A DNA stretch of 64,000 nucleotides from JANXVY01 sp040080145 (GTDB taxonomy: Bacteria; Pseudomonadota; Alphaproteobacteria; Rhizobiales; Hyphomicrobiaceae). This document shows, piece by piece, positions 52,426 through 60,604 of this stretch (the first letter of the stretch is position 1; every line of letters begins with the position of its first letter). The DNA lies in NCBI GenBank assembly GCA_040080145.1, contig JBEBJA010000074.1, positions 62,001 through 126,000 of the forward strand. The letters run 5' to 3'. A program made the translations under genes and the position numbers. Below the pieces are notes generated by a model. The model worked only from the letters and a program-made list of their open reading frames with translations. It did not search any database and was not told the DNA's origin.

Positions 52426-53169
52426 TCAATGTTCGCATTGCCGCAGCAGTATATGCGCCAGCCGCTGCCGTGCGTCGGGTACAGCCAGCTCGCGGGGCGC
52501 CAGAACTCGTGTGACCAAAAAGTGCTCTGTCAACTTGAGGCCTGCCTCTATGTCGGGCGGCGTGACAATGGCATTCGCCCCTGTGGGGCGTGATTTCGTC
52601 AGAAACGCAGGCAGCGGCAACATTTTGTCGTGATAGGGCCGTCCAGCGTCCAGGCTGACAGCTCGTCCCGACTTTGGCGAGACGTAGGCCAGATCTTGCG
52701 TCGTGCCCGTTGCGGCGCATGTGCTTAGATCAAGTCCAAACCCCAGCTCCTGCAATAGGGCGACTTCCCAGCGGACATACAACGCGGGCCAAACCGTTGC
52801 GTCGTCCAAGAAGCTCAGGACGAACAATGTGATCTCGTACAAATTCGGATGGGGGTCGTGCTCGGGCAGCAGCCGTGACAGTGCACACAGCGATGTCAGC
52901 GCCGTCAGTCCCGCCGGATCGTCCATCGAGGCTGCCGCATAGCCGTGCTGCAACTCCAACGTCATGTGGCCGAGGTGTTCGGATAGCCGCGCCTTCCAGC
53001 TCGCACTGACGTGGTTGCCCATCTGTAGGATGGGGCGCGATTTCCGGGAGCGTCCCCCATGAACCAAGCCGCTATGGCGACCATGCGTGCGTGTCAGCAG
53101 CTCGACGACGGCTGCCGTCTCGCCGTGGGGGCGAACCGAGAGGATGACAGCTTCATCGGACCATTCCAT
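52426..53169 (-). CDS. recO: DNA repair protein RecO
   Basis: A 247-residue RecO protein, which loads RecA onto SSB-coated DNA with RecR in recombinational repair. The N-terminal OB fold starts at MEWSDEAVILSVRPHGETAA, and HSGLVHGGRSRKSRPILQMG follows. The second half is helical with a single cysteine where many RecO proteins have a zinc finger. The ATG at 53169 stands immediately beside the repeat array at 53175-53499, whose first foot carries the likely GGAA ribosome binding site on the minus strand. Confidence 0.92.
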   Translation of the reverse strand: MEWSDEAVILSVRPHGETAAVVELLTRTHGRHSGLVHGGRSRKSRPILQMGNHVSASWKARLSEHLGHMTLELQHGYAAASMDDPAGLTALTSLCALSRLLPEHDPHPNLYEITLFVLSFLDDATVWPALYVRWEVALLQELGFGLDLSTCAATGTTQDLAYVSPKSGRAVSLDAGRPYHDKMLPLPAFLTKSRPTGANAIVTPPDIEAGLKLTEHFLVTRVLAPRELAVPDARQRLAHILLRQCEH

Positions 53170-53174
53170 CGCTC

Positions 53175-53245
53175 GTGTTCCGGTTCTGACATTTGCTTCC
53201 CGGCGCGGCCAGATTCTGAGCAAATGTCAGAACCATAAGGAACAC
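53175..53245 (+). repeat. Bulged inverted repeat, copy 1
   Basis: Foot GTGTTCC (53175-53181) pairs with GGAACAC (53239-53245). The inner arm GGTTCTGACATTTGCT (53182-53197) pairs perfectly with 53219-53234. ATAA (53235-53238) bulges from the right arm. Confidence 0.88.
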
Positions 53246-53264
53246 TAGCAAGTCTATGTTTCTA

Positions 53265-53337
53265 GTGAAGCTTTTGCACCTGACGTTTGGTTCAGAGGCA
53301 AGCCGCGCGCGGGTACCAAACGTCAGTTGCGCTACAC
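53265..53337 (-). repeat. Bulged inverted repeat, copy 2 (reverse orientation)
   Basis: Foot GTGAAGC (53265-53271) pairs with GCTACAC (53331-53337) with one mismatch. TTTT (53272-53275) bulges from the left arm. The inner arm GCACCTGACGTTTGG (53276-53290) pairs with 53316-53330 with one mismatch. Confidence 0.85.
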
Positions 53338-53339
53338 GA

Positions 53340-53410
53340 GTGTCCCGATTGCGAAGTTCGCCTACTTTTGAGGCGTGTCCCGAGGCGAATTTCGCAATCA
53401 TAAGGGACAC
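53340..53410 (+). repeat. Bulged inverted repeat, copy 3
   Basis: Foot GTGTCCC (53340-53346) pairs with GGGACAC (53404-53410). The inner arm GATTGCGAAGTTCGCCT (53347-53363) pairs with 53383-53399 with one wobble or mismatch. ATAA (53400-53403) bulges from the right arm, exactly as in copy 1. Confidence 0.88.
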
Positions 53411-53429
53411 CAGTATCATAATGTTCGTC

Positions 53430-53499
53430 GTGTGATTCAAATCGCGACGTCTGCTTCAGTGCGTGCGGCAATATCAGGCAGACTTCTCGCTCATCACAC
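53430..53499 (-). repeat. Bulged inverted repeat, copy 4 (reverse orientation, weaker stem)
   Basis: Foot GTGTGAT (53430-53436) pairs with ATCACAC (53493-53499). The left inner arm is 18 bases and the right one 15, leaving a 3-base bulge on the left. The inner stem keeps about 11 of 15 pairs. The short arm matches copy 3 in 11 of 16 positions. Confidence 0.7.
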
Positions 53500-53508
53500 G
53501 ACCAGGGT

Positions 53509-53889
53509 TCAAACCTCGAAGGGGGTGTTTGGGCCGAAGCGCTTTCTGGTTCGCTTGGGTCTGTTGGGCGTATTGGGGGCCTGAACGATTGTGCAGGGCG
53601 AGGCATAGGCGACGCACTGGAACCCGTCGGACGGCGTCTTGCCCTTCTTGCAGCCAAGCACCTTCTTATCGGCAATCCGCCAGCTGGTGTAGGCAGGACC
53701 CAACTTCGCAGCCTTCGTCGTCCATGACATCAGCGCTTTGCGTTTACCCATGAGCTCATTGTCAGCCTGTGCGATCTCGCTCGTCACCCCCGGTGCGCAT
53801 TGGCGCACGGCGGCGGCGGCTGGCGATGCTGTGGCGGCGAAGGTCAGTGCCGTGCATGAATATGCGATGTGTTTCAACCAGCAACGCAT
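53509..53889 (-). CDS. Small exported protein of unknown function
   Basis: A 126-residue protein I do not recognise. It has a clear signal peptide (HIAYSCTALTFAATASPAAA, cut near AAA-AVRQ). The mature part carries four cysteines (RQCAPG, VLGCKKG, FQCVAY, SPCTIV), suggesting two disulfides, and a basic proline-rich tail. The ATG at 53889 lies 3 bases past the era stop with AAGGAG just upstream, so it may be co-expressed with era. Confidence 0.7.
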   Translation of the reverse strand: MRCWLKHIAYSCTALTFAATASPAAAAVRQCAPGVTSEIAQADNELMGKRKALMSWTTKAAKLGPAYTSWRIADKKVLGCKKGKTPSDGFQCVAYASPCTIVQAPNTPNRPKRTRKRFGPNTPFEV

Positions 53890-53891
53890 GA

Positions 53892-54842
53892 TTACTCCTT
53901 GGGATAGTCGAGGCCCATTTCGCGGTAGCGTTCGGGATCGCTTTCCCATGCCTCGCGGACTTTGACGAACAGGAACAGGTGTACAGGTTTCTCGACGATC
54001 CCGGAAAGCTCTTTGCGCGCCTCAGTCGAGATTTTCTTGATCATATCGCCGCCCTTGCCGAGCACGATTGACTTCTGCGTGTCGCGCATGACGAAGATGG
54101 TCTGTTCGATGCGGACAGACCCGTCGTTCTTTTCGTCCCACGCGGTGGTTTCGACCGTCGTCTCGTAGGGCAGTTCCTGATGGAGCCAGTGGTAGATCCG
54201 CTCGCGGGTGATTTCCGACGCCAGCATCCGCAGCGGCGCATCCGAAATGTCATCTTCTGGGTAATGCCACGGACCGAGGGGGACGCTGCCCGCAAAATAG
54301 GACTTCACGGCCGTAATGCCGCTGCCCGACAGCGCCGATATCATGAACAGCCGTTCGATCCTGATTTTCTTGGCGATCAGCGCTGCGAGCTTCAGCAGTT
54401 CTTCCTTGTCCTCAACCTTATCGACCTTGTTTAGAATGACGACGAGGGGGCGGTCTGCAGCTGCAAGCCGTTCGAGGATTTTGTCCAGGTCGTCGTTCAT
54501 TCCGCGCTGGGCGTCGATCAAGAGTGCCACGATGTCGACGTCGGAGGCGCTGCCCCAAGCTGCGTCGACCATGGCCCGGTCAAGGCGGCGGCGCGGCTTG
54601 AAAATTCCAGGAGTGTCGATGAATACGAGCTGGCTCTGGCCCTCCATCGCAATGCCGCGAATTTGCGTGCGCGTCGTCTGCACTTTGTGCGAGACGATCG
54701 TGACCTTTGCGCCGACAAGCGCATTGACGAGCGTCGATTTGCCGGCGTTCGTTGGTCCAATCACGGCGATAAAGCCGCAGCGCTTTGGCGCTCCCGTTGG
54801 TTCGACGCTCGGCGGTGTGGCCGGTTCGTTCTGATCAGCCAC
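53892..54842 (-). CDS. era: GTPase Era
   Basis: A 316-residue GTPase that binds 16S rRNA and assists 30S maturation. The G motifs are AVIGPTNAGKSTLVNAL (about residues 25-41), FIDTPGIF, and ILNKVDKV. The C-terminal KH domain shows RDTQKSIVLGKGGDMIKKIS. A GTG start at 54842 overlaps the rnc stop by 8 bp. The order lepB-rnc-era-recO is conserved in alphaproteobacteria. Confidence 0.96.
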   Translation of the reverse strand: MADQNEPATPPSVEPTGAPKRCGFIAVIGPTNAGKSTLVNALVGAKVTIVSHKVQTTRTQIRGIAMEGQSQLVFIDTPGIFKPRRRLDRAMVDAAWGSASDVDIVALLIDAQRGMNDDLDKILERLAAADRPLVVILNKVDKVEDKEELLKLAALIAKKIRIERLFMISALSGSGITAVKSYFAGSVPLGPWHYPEDDISDAPLRMLASEITRERIYHWLHQELPYETTVETTAWDEKNDGSVRIEQTIFVMRDTQKSIVLGKGGDMIKKISTEARKELSGIVEKPVHLFLFVKVREAWESDPERYREMGLDYPKE

Positions 54843-55563
54843 GGCTTTCGCCCTCTCCTGGTGTGGTAATTCCTTGAACTTTGGCGAGCATAGCACTAGC
54901 CGCCGCTTGTTCGGCAGCCCGTTTCGACGCCCCGCTGCCATCGGTGGGTGCAAACCCTGTAACGCGGACTTGGGTGCGGAACTGTGGGGCGTGATCTGGG
55001 CCGGTGCGTTCGAGCGGGACGTAGCTTGGCAAAGCGAGCCCGCGTCCCTGGGCCCATTCCTGCAGGGCGGACTTGGGATCGGCGGCAGCAGCGGACGCTG
55101 GTTGAGGGCCTTCGCTGATCCCCCAGATCTGAATGATCGCGTCACGCGCCTTGAGGAATCCGCCATCGAGGAAGATCGCACCCAGAACGGCTTCGATGGC
55201 GTCGGCCAGGATATTATCTTTGTCCCGCCCGCCGTTTTCGGTTTCGCTCGATGACAGGATCAGATGCTGGCCTAGGCCGATTTTGCGCGCCATGCGGGCG
55301 CACGTTTCACCCTTGACCAGCACGTTATAGCGGCGCGCCATATCGCCTTCGCTGGCATTGGCGTGGGCATGATGGAGCGATTCGGCAATCGCCAAGCCGA
55401 GCACACGGTCGCCGATGAACTCCAGGCGCTCGTTGTCGGCACGCTTGGCGTCCATGCCGCGAACGCTTGAATGGGTCAGAGCACGTTCCAGCAATGCGGG
55501 AGACTTGAACTTGTACCCGAGTGCGGTCTCCACATCCTTGAATTTACGCGGTCGCAGGATCAT
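54835..55563 (-). CDS. rnc: Ribonuclease III
   Basis: A 242-residue RNase III cutting double-stranded RNA, including the rRNA precursor. The signature ERLEFIGDRVLGLAIAE (about residues 41-57) carries the catalytic acids, and DNILADAIEAVLGAIFLDGG the second pair. The C-terminal double-stranded RNA-binding domain starts near residue 160 (DPKSALQEWAQG). The ATG at 55563 overlaps the lepB stop by 4 bp. Confidence 0.96.
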   Translation of the reverse strand: MILRPRKFKDVETALGYKFKSPALLERALTHSSVRGMDAKRADNERLEFIGDRVLGLAIAESLHHAHANASEGDMARRYNVLVKGETCARMARKIGLGQHLILSSSETENGGRDKDNILADAIEAVLGAIFLDGGFLKARDAIIQIWGISEGPQPASAAAADPKSALQEWAQGRGLALPSYVPLERTGPDHAPQFRTQVRVTGFAPTDGSGASKRAAEQAAASAMLAKVQGITTPGEGESRG

Positions 55564-56324
55564 CGAACCAAATTGAAGAAGCGGCTCCAGCGGATGTCGA
55601 ATGGCCATGTCCAGGGCTTCCAAAGGCGGAAAGCGTCCGGTTCGTCCACGGCCGCTGAGAAAAAGATGATGTCGGCACGGCCAACGAAGTTTTCGACAGG
55701 AACATAGCCGACGCCGCCTTCGCCGGGTGGAACGCGGCTGTCGGTGGAGTTGTCGCGGTTGTCGCCCATCATGAAGTAGTGGCCGGCTGGCACGATGTAG
55801 GTGCCGGTATTGTCCCAAGGGCCATTTGCCACCCGGTCGAGAACTTTGAACTTGATGCCGTTAGGCAGCGTTTCCTCATAAACCGGGATTTTGATGGCCG
55901 GACCGCCGTCTTCGCGGGTCTGGAAGGTTCCAGCCGCTACGCGCGGCACTTCCTTGCCGTTGATGAACACGATCCCCTTGCGGATCATGATCTCATCGCC
56001 CGGCATGCCGATCACGCGCTTGATGTAATCGGTCGAATTGTCGCGCGGGAGCTTGAAGACCGCGACATCGCCGCGTTTTGGCTCGCTGGCCAGGATCCGG
56101 CCGGAAAATAGGTTCAGACTGCCAGGGAACGAGTACCGGCTGTAGCCGTAAGACAGCTTCGAGACGAAAAGGTAGTCGCCAACCAGCAGCGTATCCTTCA
56201 TGGATCCCGACGGGATATTGAACGGCTGATAAAAGAATACGCGCACGACCATGGCGATGGCGAGTGCCTGGACGACGACCACAAGGGTCTCCATCATCCC
56301 GCCAGATTTACCGTGCACGCTCAT
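55560..56324 (-). CDS. lepB: Signal peptidase I
   Basis: A 254-residue membrane signal peptidase. One N-terminal helix (TLVVVVQALAIAMVVRVFF) is followed by the catalytic serine in NIPSGSMKDTLLVGDYLFVS (about residue 40) and the catalytic lysine in DYIKRVIGMPGDEI. The late box is FMMGDNRDNSTDSR. The ATG at 56324 has GGAGAA upstream; the longer frame is not needed. It is coupled to rnc. Confidence 0.96.
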   Translation of the reverse strand: MSVHGKSGGMMETLVVVVQALAIAMVVRVFFYQPFNIPSGSMKDTLLVGDYLFVSKLSYGYSRYSFPGSLNLFSGRILASEPKRGDVAVFKLPRDNSTDYIKRVIGMPGDEIMIRKGIVFINGKEVPRVAAGTFQTREDGGPAIKIPVYEETLPNGIKFKVLDRVANGPWDNTGTYIVPAGHYFMMGDNRDNSTDSRVPPGEGGVGYVPVENFVGRADIIFFSAAVDEPDAFRLWKPWTWPFDIRWSRFFNLVR

Positions 56325-56417
56325 GTCGTTCTCCAGATCGATACCGTGCAACGAGTTCTCGACCAGCGCACGACGCTGCGTATATCGAGTTTGGTCGCAG
56401 CGCGCAAACGCCGCCAA

Positions 56418-56828
56418 TCACCGTACATTTTCAGTCCTCAGCCCCGTGATAATCACAATCGCCTGCGCCCACGGGTCGTCGTCGCTGAGCGTCAGATCAA
56501 TTCGCGCCTCATAGCCCGGAGGCGTGATCGCCTTCAATTGATCAAGTGCCCCGTTTGTCAATTTTAGAGTGGGCCGCCCGCTTGGTAGATTGACGACACC
56601 CATATCGCGCCAATGAACTCCGGAACGAAGTCCCGTCCCCAATGCCTTGGCGCAAGCCTCCTTAGCGGCAAACCGCTTGGCGTACGATGCGGCCCGTTGC
56701 GCGCGAGCGTCAGACTTTGCGCGTTCCAGTGGTGTGAACACGCGATCAAGGAAGCGGTCACCGAACCGATCAATGGTCGCGGCAATACGCCGGATGTCGA
56801 TCATATCGTTACCGAGCCCGAGGATCAT
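56418..56828 (-). CDS. acpS: Holo-[acyl-carrier-protein] synthase
   Basis: A 136-residue AcpS, which attaches phosphopantetheine from CoA to acyl carrier protein. The magnesium-binding ILGLGNDMIDIRRI (residues 2-15) and RFAAKEACAKALGTG (about 52-66) are the two family motifs. It overlaps pdxJ by 4 bp and is followed by lepB after 93 bp. Confidence 0.95.
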   Translation of the reverse strand: MILGLGNDMIDIRRIAATIDRFGDRFLDRVFTPLERAKSDARAQRAASYAKRFAAKEACAKALGTGLRSGVHWRDMGVVNLPSGRPTLKLTNGALDQLKAITPPGYEARIDLTLSDDDPWAQAIVIITGLRTENVR

Positions 56829-57583
56829 TCCCGCGCCTCGTCCATCAGGCGGCGCATGGTTTGGATGCTCTGGCCGAGCCCGCCGAAAATTGCCTCGCCG
56901 ATCAGGAAGTGGCCGATGTTGAGTTCAACGATCTGCGGAATACGGGCAATCGCGCCGACGGTCAGGTAGGTCAAGCCGTGCCCGGCATGCACCTCCAACC
57001 CGGCGGCATCTGCAACGTCAGCCGCTCTGTCGATCCGTTTCAACTCGCGCTGAACCCCGGCAGCATCGCCGTCAAGGGAAAGTTCGCAGTATTTGCCGGT
57101 GTGCAATTCCACGATGTCGGCGCCCAGCCGCGCCGATGCTTCAATGGCCATTTCGTCTGGTTCGACGAACAGCGAAACCCGGATGCCAGCGGCTTTGAGC
57201 GCTTTGATGTGATTGGCCAGTGCGTCTTGCGTCCCTGTTACGTGCAAGCCGCCTTCGGTCGTGCGCTCTTCGCGCCGTTCGGGTACGAGGCAGCAGGCGT
57301 TCGGCATGGTCTTGAGTGCAATCGCGACCATCTCCGGCGTTGCTGCCATTTCAAAATTGAGCGGACGGGTGATGTCCTGCTTGAGGCGCGCCATGTCGGT
57401 GTCGCGCATGTGGCGGCGGTCCTCGCGCAAATGGGCCGTGATGCCGTCAGCCCCGGCAGCAATGGCTGACTGAGCGGCGCGCACGGGGTCTGGATGGTGC
57501 CCGCCGCGTGCATTCCGCACGGTGGCAACGTGGTCGATGTTGACACCGAGCCGTAGAGTCCGGCGGCCGCTTGACGTCACCAT
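56825..57583 (-). CDS. pdxJ: Pyridoxine 5'-phosphate synthase
   Basis: A 252-residue TIM-barrel enzyme joining 3-amino-2-oxopropyl phosphate and deoxyxylulose 5-phosphate in vitamin B6 synthesis. Motifs are LGVNIDHVATVRNARGG (about residues 12-28), DGITAHLREDRRHM, and VELHTGKYCE. NIGHFLIGEAIFGGL near the C-terminus binds phosphate. Its start is overlapped by the DUF2062 gene end and its stop by acpS. Confidence 0.96.
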   Translation of the reverse strand: MVTSSGRRTLRLGVNIDHVATVRNARGGHHPDPVRAAQSAIAAGADGITAHLREDRRHMRDTDMARLKQDITRPLNFEMAATPEMVAIALKTMPNACCLVPERREERTTEGGLHVTGTQDALANHIKALKAAGIRVSLFVEPDEMAIEASARLGADIVELHTGKYCELSLDGDAAGVQRELKRIDRAADVADAAGLEVHAGHGLTYLTVGAIARIPQIVELNIGHFLIGEAIFGGLGQSIQTMRRLMDEARE

Positions 57584-58143
57584 AGTCTCCAGCAGGGCCT
57601 CGAGAACGCAGCGAGGCGGTTCTGCAGCAAGGTCAGATGGGTTGTCTTATGCTGCTGGGCTGCTGTCATCACTTGAGCGACGACGCCATAAGATACGGCA
57701 CCTGAAACTAAACCAATCGGGATGCTGCCGAGAAGCATGGCAAACAATATCGGCCAAATCGGGTCGTTGCTGGGCATCAACACTGCCGCTGCTTCTGCGG
57801 CACCTGGCTGTCCAATGATGACCGAACCAACCGCGTATGTTGCACCCCAGATCAACGGCCAGCTGACTGGATTGCCGACGAAGGTTGCGAGCATGGCAGC
57901 TGGAATGCTGCCGCGCAGAATAACGGCTATTGCTCCGGCCATAACCATTTGCACGCCGACCAGCGGGGTGATCGAGGCGAATACGCCGGCAGCAAAACCA
58001 ATCGCGATCTTGTGTGGCGATGCCTTCATACGCAGCATACGTTTGGTAACGTAGCGGCCACTCCGGCTGAAGCTGCGGCGAGGCCAGACGAGCAATCTCG
58101 CCCGCTGGGCGAGGGTCGCGGTCTGACGGCTTTGAAATAGCAT
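57577..58143 (-). CDS. DUF2062 membrane protein
   Basis: A 188-residue protein with a basic N-terminus and three or four membrane helices. The DUF2062 mark SPHKIAIGFAAGVFASITPL (about residues 40-59) is followed by FVGNPVSWPLIWGATYAVGS and a further helix pair. The family is common next to pdxJ-acpS in alphaproteobacteria; its role is unknown. It overlaps pdxJ by 7 bp. The ATG at 58143 is chosen because earlier starts lack hydrophobic or conserved sequence. Confidence 0.85.
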   Translation of the reverse strand: MLFQSRQTATLAQRARLLVWPRRSFSRSGRYVTKRMLRMKASPHKIAIGFAAGVFASITPLVGVQMVMAGAIAVILRGSIPAAMLATFVGNPVSWPLIWGATYAVGSVIIGQPGAAEAAAVLMPSNDPIWPILFAMLLGSIPIGLVSGAVSYGVVAQVMTAAQQHKTTHLTLLQNRLAAFSRPCWRLW

Positions 58144-58442
58144 CGTGAGTAGAGCCCCCCGGCCCGCGAATCCCGTTGGTAACATTGTGTAAACCATCGT
58201 ACCACAATGACGCCACATTGCAGAACATTTCATGCGGACAGGCTATGCCACTTTAGCGCAGGCGCCCGGGCCGGGATTGATTGCAGCCGCTGCGGGGTAC
58301 CAAACCGGGTTGGCTTTTACGGCTGGCTAGGACTATAACGCCCCATAAATGCTTAATTCGACGATAGGCGAGACGGGTTCCGGCTTCGTTACAGGCCGGG
58401 GCCTAATTGCGCCTTTTCGGTTCGCACTGTGGAGACACGACA

Positions 58443-59846
58443 ATGGCGGCGACGACGACGGCTGTAAAGACTTGGACCCCCGATAGCTGGCGCACAATGC
58501 CCATTCAGCAAGTTCCGGACTATCCCGACGCGGGCGTTTTGGCTGATGTTGAGGGCAAGCTTGCGACCTTTCCGCCGCTGGTGTTTGCGGGTGAAGCCCG
58601 TCAACTCAAGAAGACGCTTGCTGACGTTGCACGCGGTAACGGCTTCCTGCTGCAGGGCGGCGATTGCGCCGAGAGCTTTCTTGAGCACCGCGCCGATAAC
58701 ATCCGGGACTTTTTCCAAGTGTTCCTGCAGATGGCGGTTGTACTGACGTATGCCGGCGGTTCACCTGTCGTCAAAGTCGGGCGCATCGCCGGCCAGTTTG
58801 CCAAGCCGCGTTCGTCGCCCAATGAAACCAAAGCAGGCGTGTCGCTGCCGAGCTATCGCGGGGACATTATCAACGGGCCTGAATTCACGCCGGACGCCCG
58901 CATTCCCGACCCGCACCGCCAGCTTCAGGCCTATCGTCAATCGGCGGCGACGCTGAACCTGATCCGCGCGTTCGCGACCGGCGGATATGCCGACCTGGAG
59001 CGTGTGCAGCAGTGGAACATGGGTTTCGTCAAGGATAGCCCGCGCGGCCAGCACTACCAGGAACTTGCCAATCGCATTGCCGAAGCGATGGGCTTCATGC
59101 GGGCTTGCGGCGTCACGCCCGATAACACGCCACAGCTGCGCACGACGTCGTTTTATACCTCGCACGAGGCGCTTCTGCTTGGCTTCGAAGAGGCGCTGAC
59201 GCGGCTTGATTCTACGTCGGGCGACTACTACGCCACGTCGGGCCACATGATCTGGATCGGTGACCGGACCCGTCAGCCAGATCATGCGCACGTCGAGTTC
59301 TGCCGCGGCATCAAGAATCCAATCGGTTTGAAGTGCGGGCCTACTTTGGAACCGGACGGGCTGCTGCGCTTGCTCGATATTTTGAATCCGAAGGACGAAG
59401 CGGGCCGGATGACGCTCATTTGCCGCTTTGGCCACGATAAGGTTGAAAAGCACCTGCCGACACTCATTCGCGCCGTCCAGAAGGCCGGGCGCACCGTTGT
59501 TTGGTCTTGCGATCCCATGCATGGCAACACGATCACGGCTGGTAATTCGGGGTACAAGACGCGGCCCTTCGATCGGATCATGGCGGAGACAGAGGCCTTT
59601 TTCGCCGTCCACCGCGCGGAAGGTACTCATGCCGGTGGCGTTCACGTCGAAATGACCGGCCAGAATGTTACTGAATGTACGGGCGGAGCGACGGCGATCA
59701 GCGAGCAGGATCTATCGAGCCGCTACCATACGCATTGCGATCCGCGCCTCAACGCAGACCAGGCATTGGAGCTGGCGTTCCTTGTCGCTGACCGGTTGAA
59801 GCAGGAGCGTGCCGCTCAAGCTCCAGCCCCTGTTGCAGCTGAATAG
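58443..59846 (+). CDS. Class II 3-deoxy-7-phosphoheptulonate (DAHP) synthase
   Basis: A 467-residue class II (plant-like, AroA-II) DAHP synthase, which joins phosphoenolpyruvate and erythrose 4-phosphate at the head of aromatic amino-acid synthesis. Motifs are FLLQGGDCAESFLEHRADNI (about residues 73-92), GRIAGQFAKPRSSPNE, IWIGDRTRQPDHAHVEFCRG and VWSCDPMHGNTI, with the metal-binding cysteine and histidine visible. Its length fits this class. The promoter lies in the 300-bp divergent gap with DUF2062. Confidence 0.95.
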   Translation: MAATTTAVKTWTPDSWRTMPIQQVPDYPDAGVLADVEGKLATFPPLVFAGEARQLKKTLADVARGNGFLLQGGDCAESFLEHRADNIRDFFQVFLQMAVVLTYAGGSPVVKVGRIAGQFAKPRSSPNETKAGVSLPSYRGDIINGPEFTPDARIPDPHRQLQAYRQSAATLNLIRAFATGGYADLERVQQWNMGFVKDSPRGQHYQELANRIAEAMGFMRACGVTPDNTPQLRTTSFYTSHEALLLGFEEALTRLDSTSGDYYATSGHMIWIGDRTRQPDHAHVEFCRGIKNPIGLKCGPTLEPDGLLRLLDILNPKDEAGRMTLICRFGHDKVEKHLPTLIRAVQKAGRTVVWSCDPMHGNTITAGNSGYKTRPFDRIMAETEAFFAVHRAEGTHAGGVHVEMTGQNVTECTGGATAISEQDLSSRYHTHCDPRLNADQALELAFLVADRLKQERAAQAPAPVAAE

Positions 59847-59863
59847 TCAGTCCGCACACGCAA

Positions 59864-59938
59864 AACGGACGCCAAGCTCACGCTTTGGTCGTCCGTTCCT
59901 TGCAAAATGGGCGCGCGCGATTTGCTGCGCGCGCCCAT
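59864..59938. terminator. Two hairpins between DAHP synthase and the small exported protein
   Basis: AACGGACG (59864-59871) pairs with CGTCCGTT near 59890-59897. ATGGGCGCGCGC (59907-59918) pairs perfectly with 59927-59938 across an 8-base loop and is flanked by T-rich sequence on both strands, so it can terminate both convergent genes. Confidence 0.8.
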
Positions 59939-59944
59939 CTTTAC

Positions 59945-60163
59945 TTAACGCCACCAGCAAATGCGGCGGTGATGGCGCCACGTGCAAACGCGGTGTTTGT
60001 GGTGGTATCTGCGATAGTGGGTTTTTTCGACCAATTCTAATGGTGCCAGAGTACTGCGGATGGCTTCGCCTGCAGCTTTGGCGGGGACTGCTGCGCTAGC
60101 TGCCCCCGATGCACCCAGGGCCAGGGCGGCTGCTGCTACGGCAACGTAAAAACTATTTTTCAT
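59945..60163 (-). CDS. Small exported His/Arg-rich protein
   Basis: A 72-residue protein with a signal peptide (FYVAVAAAALALGASGAASA) and a tail rich in histidine, arginine and tryptophan with two cysteines (YRRYHHKHRVCTWRHHRRIC). Similar tiny exported proteins of unknown function are frequent in Hyphomicrobiales. Metal binding or cell-envelope binding is possible but unproved. Confidence 0.7.
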   Translation of the reverse strand: MKNSFYVAVAAAALALGASGAASAAVPAKAAGEAIRSTLAPLELVEKTHYRRYHHKHRVCTWRHHRRICWWR

Positions 60164-60604
60164 GAGCTTTTTCCTCTCAAGCCGTCGCTACTGAGGCGCG
60201 ACATACGGTTAACGGCACAGGCGTTAAGTCCCGTCGATGTGCATTCGTTCCGTGTGAGAATAGTGGACTACGAGTTGCGCCCTTTTCCCCTGTTGCAAAG
60301 CGAGCGGCCTAAAGGCGGCGGACGGCGGCTGTTCGCCGCTCGGCGAGCGTAAGAGTCTGTCCGGAAAGTTTTCTCATGATTTCAATGGTTCCTTTTTTTG
60401 GTCATCCGTGGCGTCGAACCCCTTGTCCGTAGCTTAGGTTACGGCCTTCGGGCTTCTCCTGGCGGACTGACGAAAAATTAGCTCATGGAAATCACGAAGG
60501 TCTTTTCCAGACAGACTCTGAGTCGAAAAGGTCGATGGTTTTGCTCGCCGGTAATACTGGACGCGGGCGTTGCGCACGTGCGAGCACCGCCGTATTTAGT
60601 TCCG
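60164..60604. other. Intergenic region upstream of nadE
   Basis: About 440 bp without a convincing gene. It should hold the promoters of the small exported protein and of nadE. I see GC-rich local repeats around 60320-60345 but no tRNA, terminator or named operator. Confidence 0.5.

Larger units (their letters stand above)
53175..53499. repeat. Array of four bulged inverted repeats (two inverted doublets)
   Basis: Four 70-73 base hairpins start at 53175, 53265, 53340 and 53430. Each has a 7-bp foot beginning GTGT, a bulge of 3-4 bases on one arm and an inner stem of about 15-17 bp with loop. The bulge is on the right arm in copies 1 and 3 and on the left arm in copies 2 and 4, so they form two head-to-head doublets, each with a 19-base spacer and 2 bases between doublets. 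Arms differ in sequence between copies but pair within each copy. The layout resembles REP doublets (BIME/REPIN). It fills the gap between recO and the small exported-protein gene. Confidence 0.85.

Noticed and set aside
53175..53499. Repeat array as CRISPR or integron attC sites
   Set aside because: Units are inverted, not direct repeats with unique spacers, and lack the RYYYAAC/GTTRRRY core sites of attC; no cas or integrase gene is nearby.
53500..53520. GGTTCAAACC resembling a tRNA T loop near repeat copy 4
   Set aside because: No acceptor, D or anticodon arms can be built around it, and it is part of the coding end of the small exported-protein gene.
53150..53675. Minus-strand open frames running through the repeat array
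   Set aside because: Their sequence is the translation of the inverted repeats and shows no conserved protein pattern.
54843..55181. Long upstream extension of Era
   Set aside because: It lies within rnc in another frame; the GTG at 54842 gives the normal Era length.
55564..55818. Long upstream extension of RNase III
   Set aside because: It lies within lepB; Arg-rich shadow sequence, and the ATG at 55563 gives the family start.
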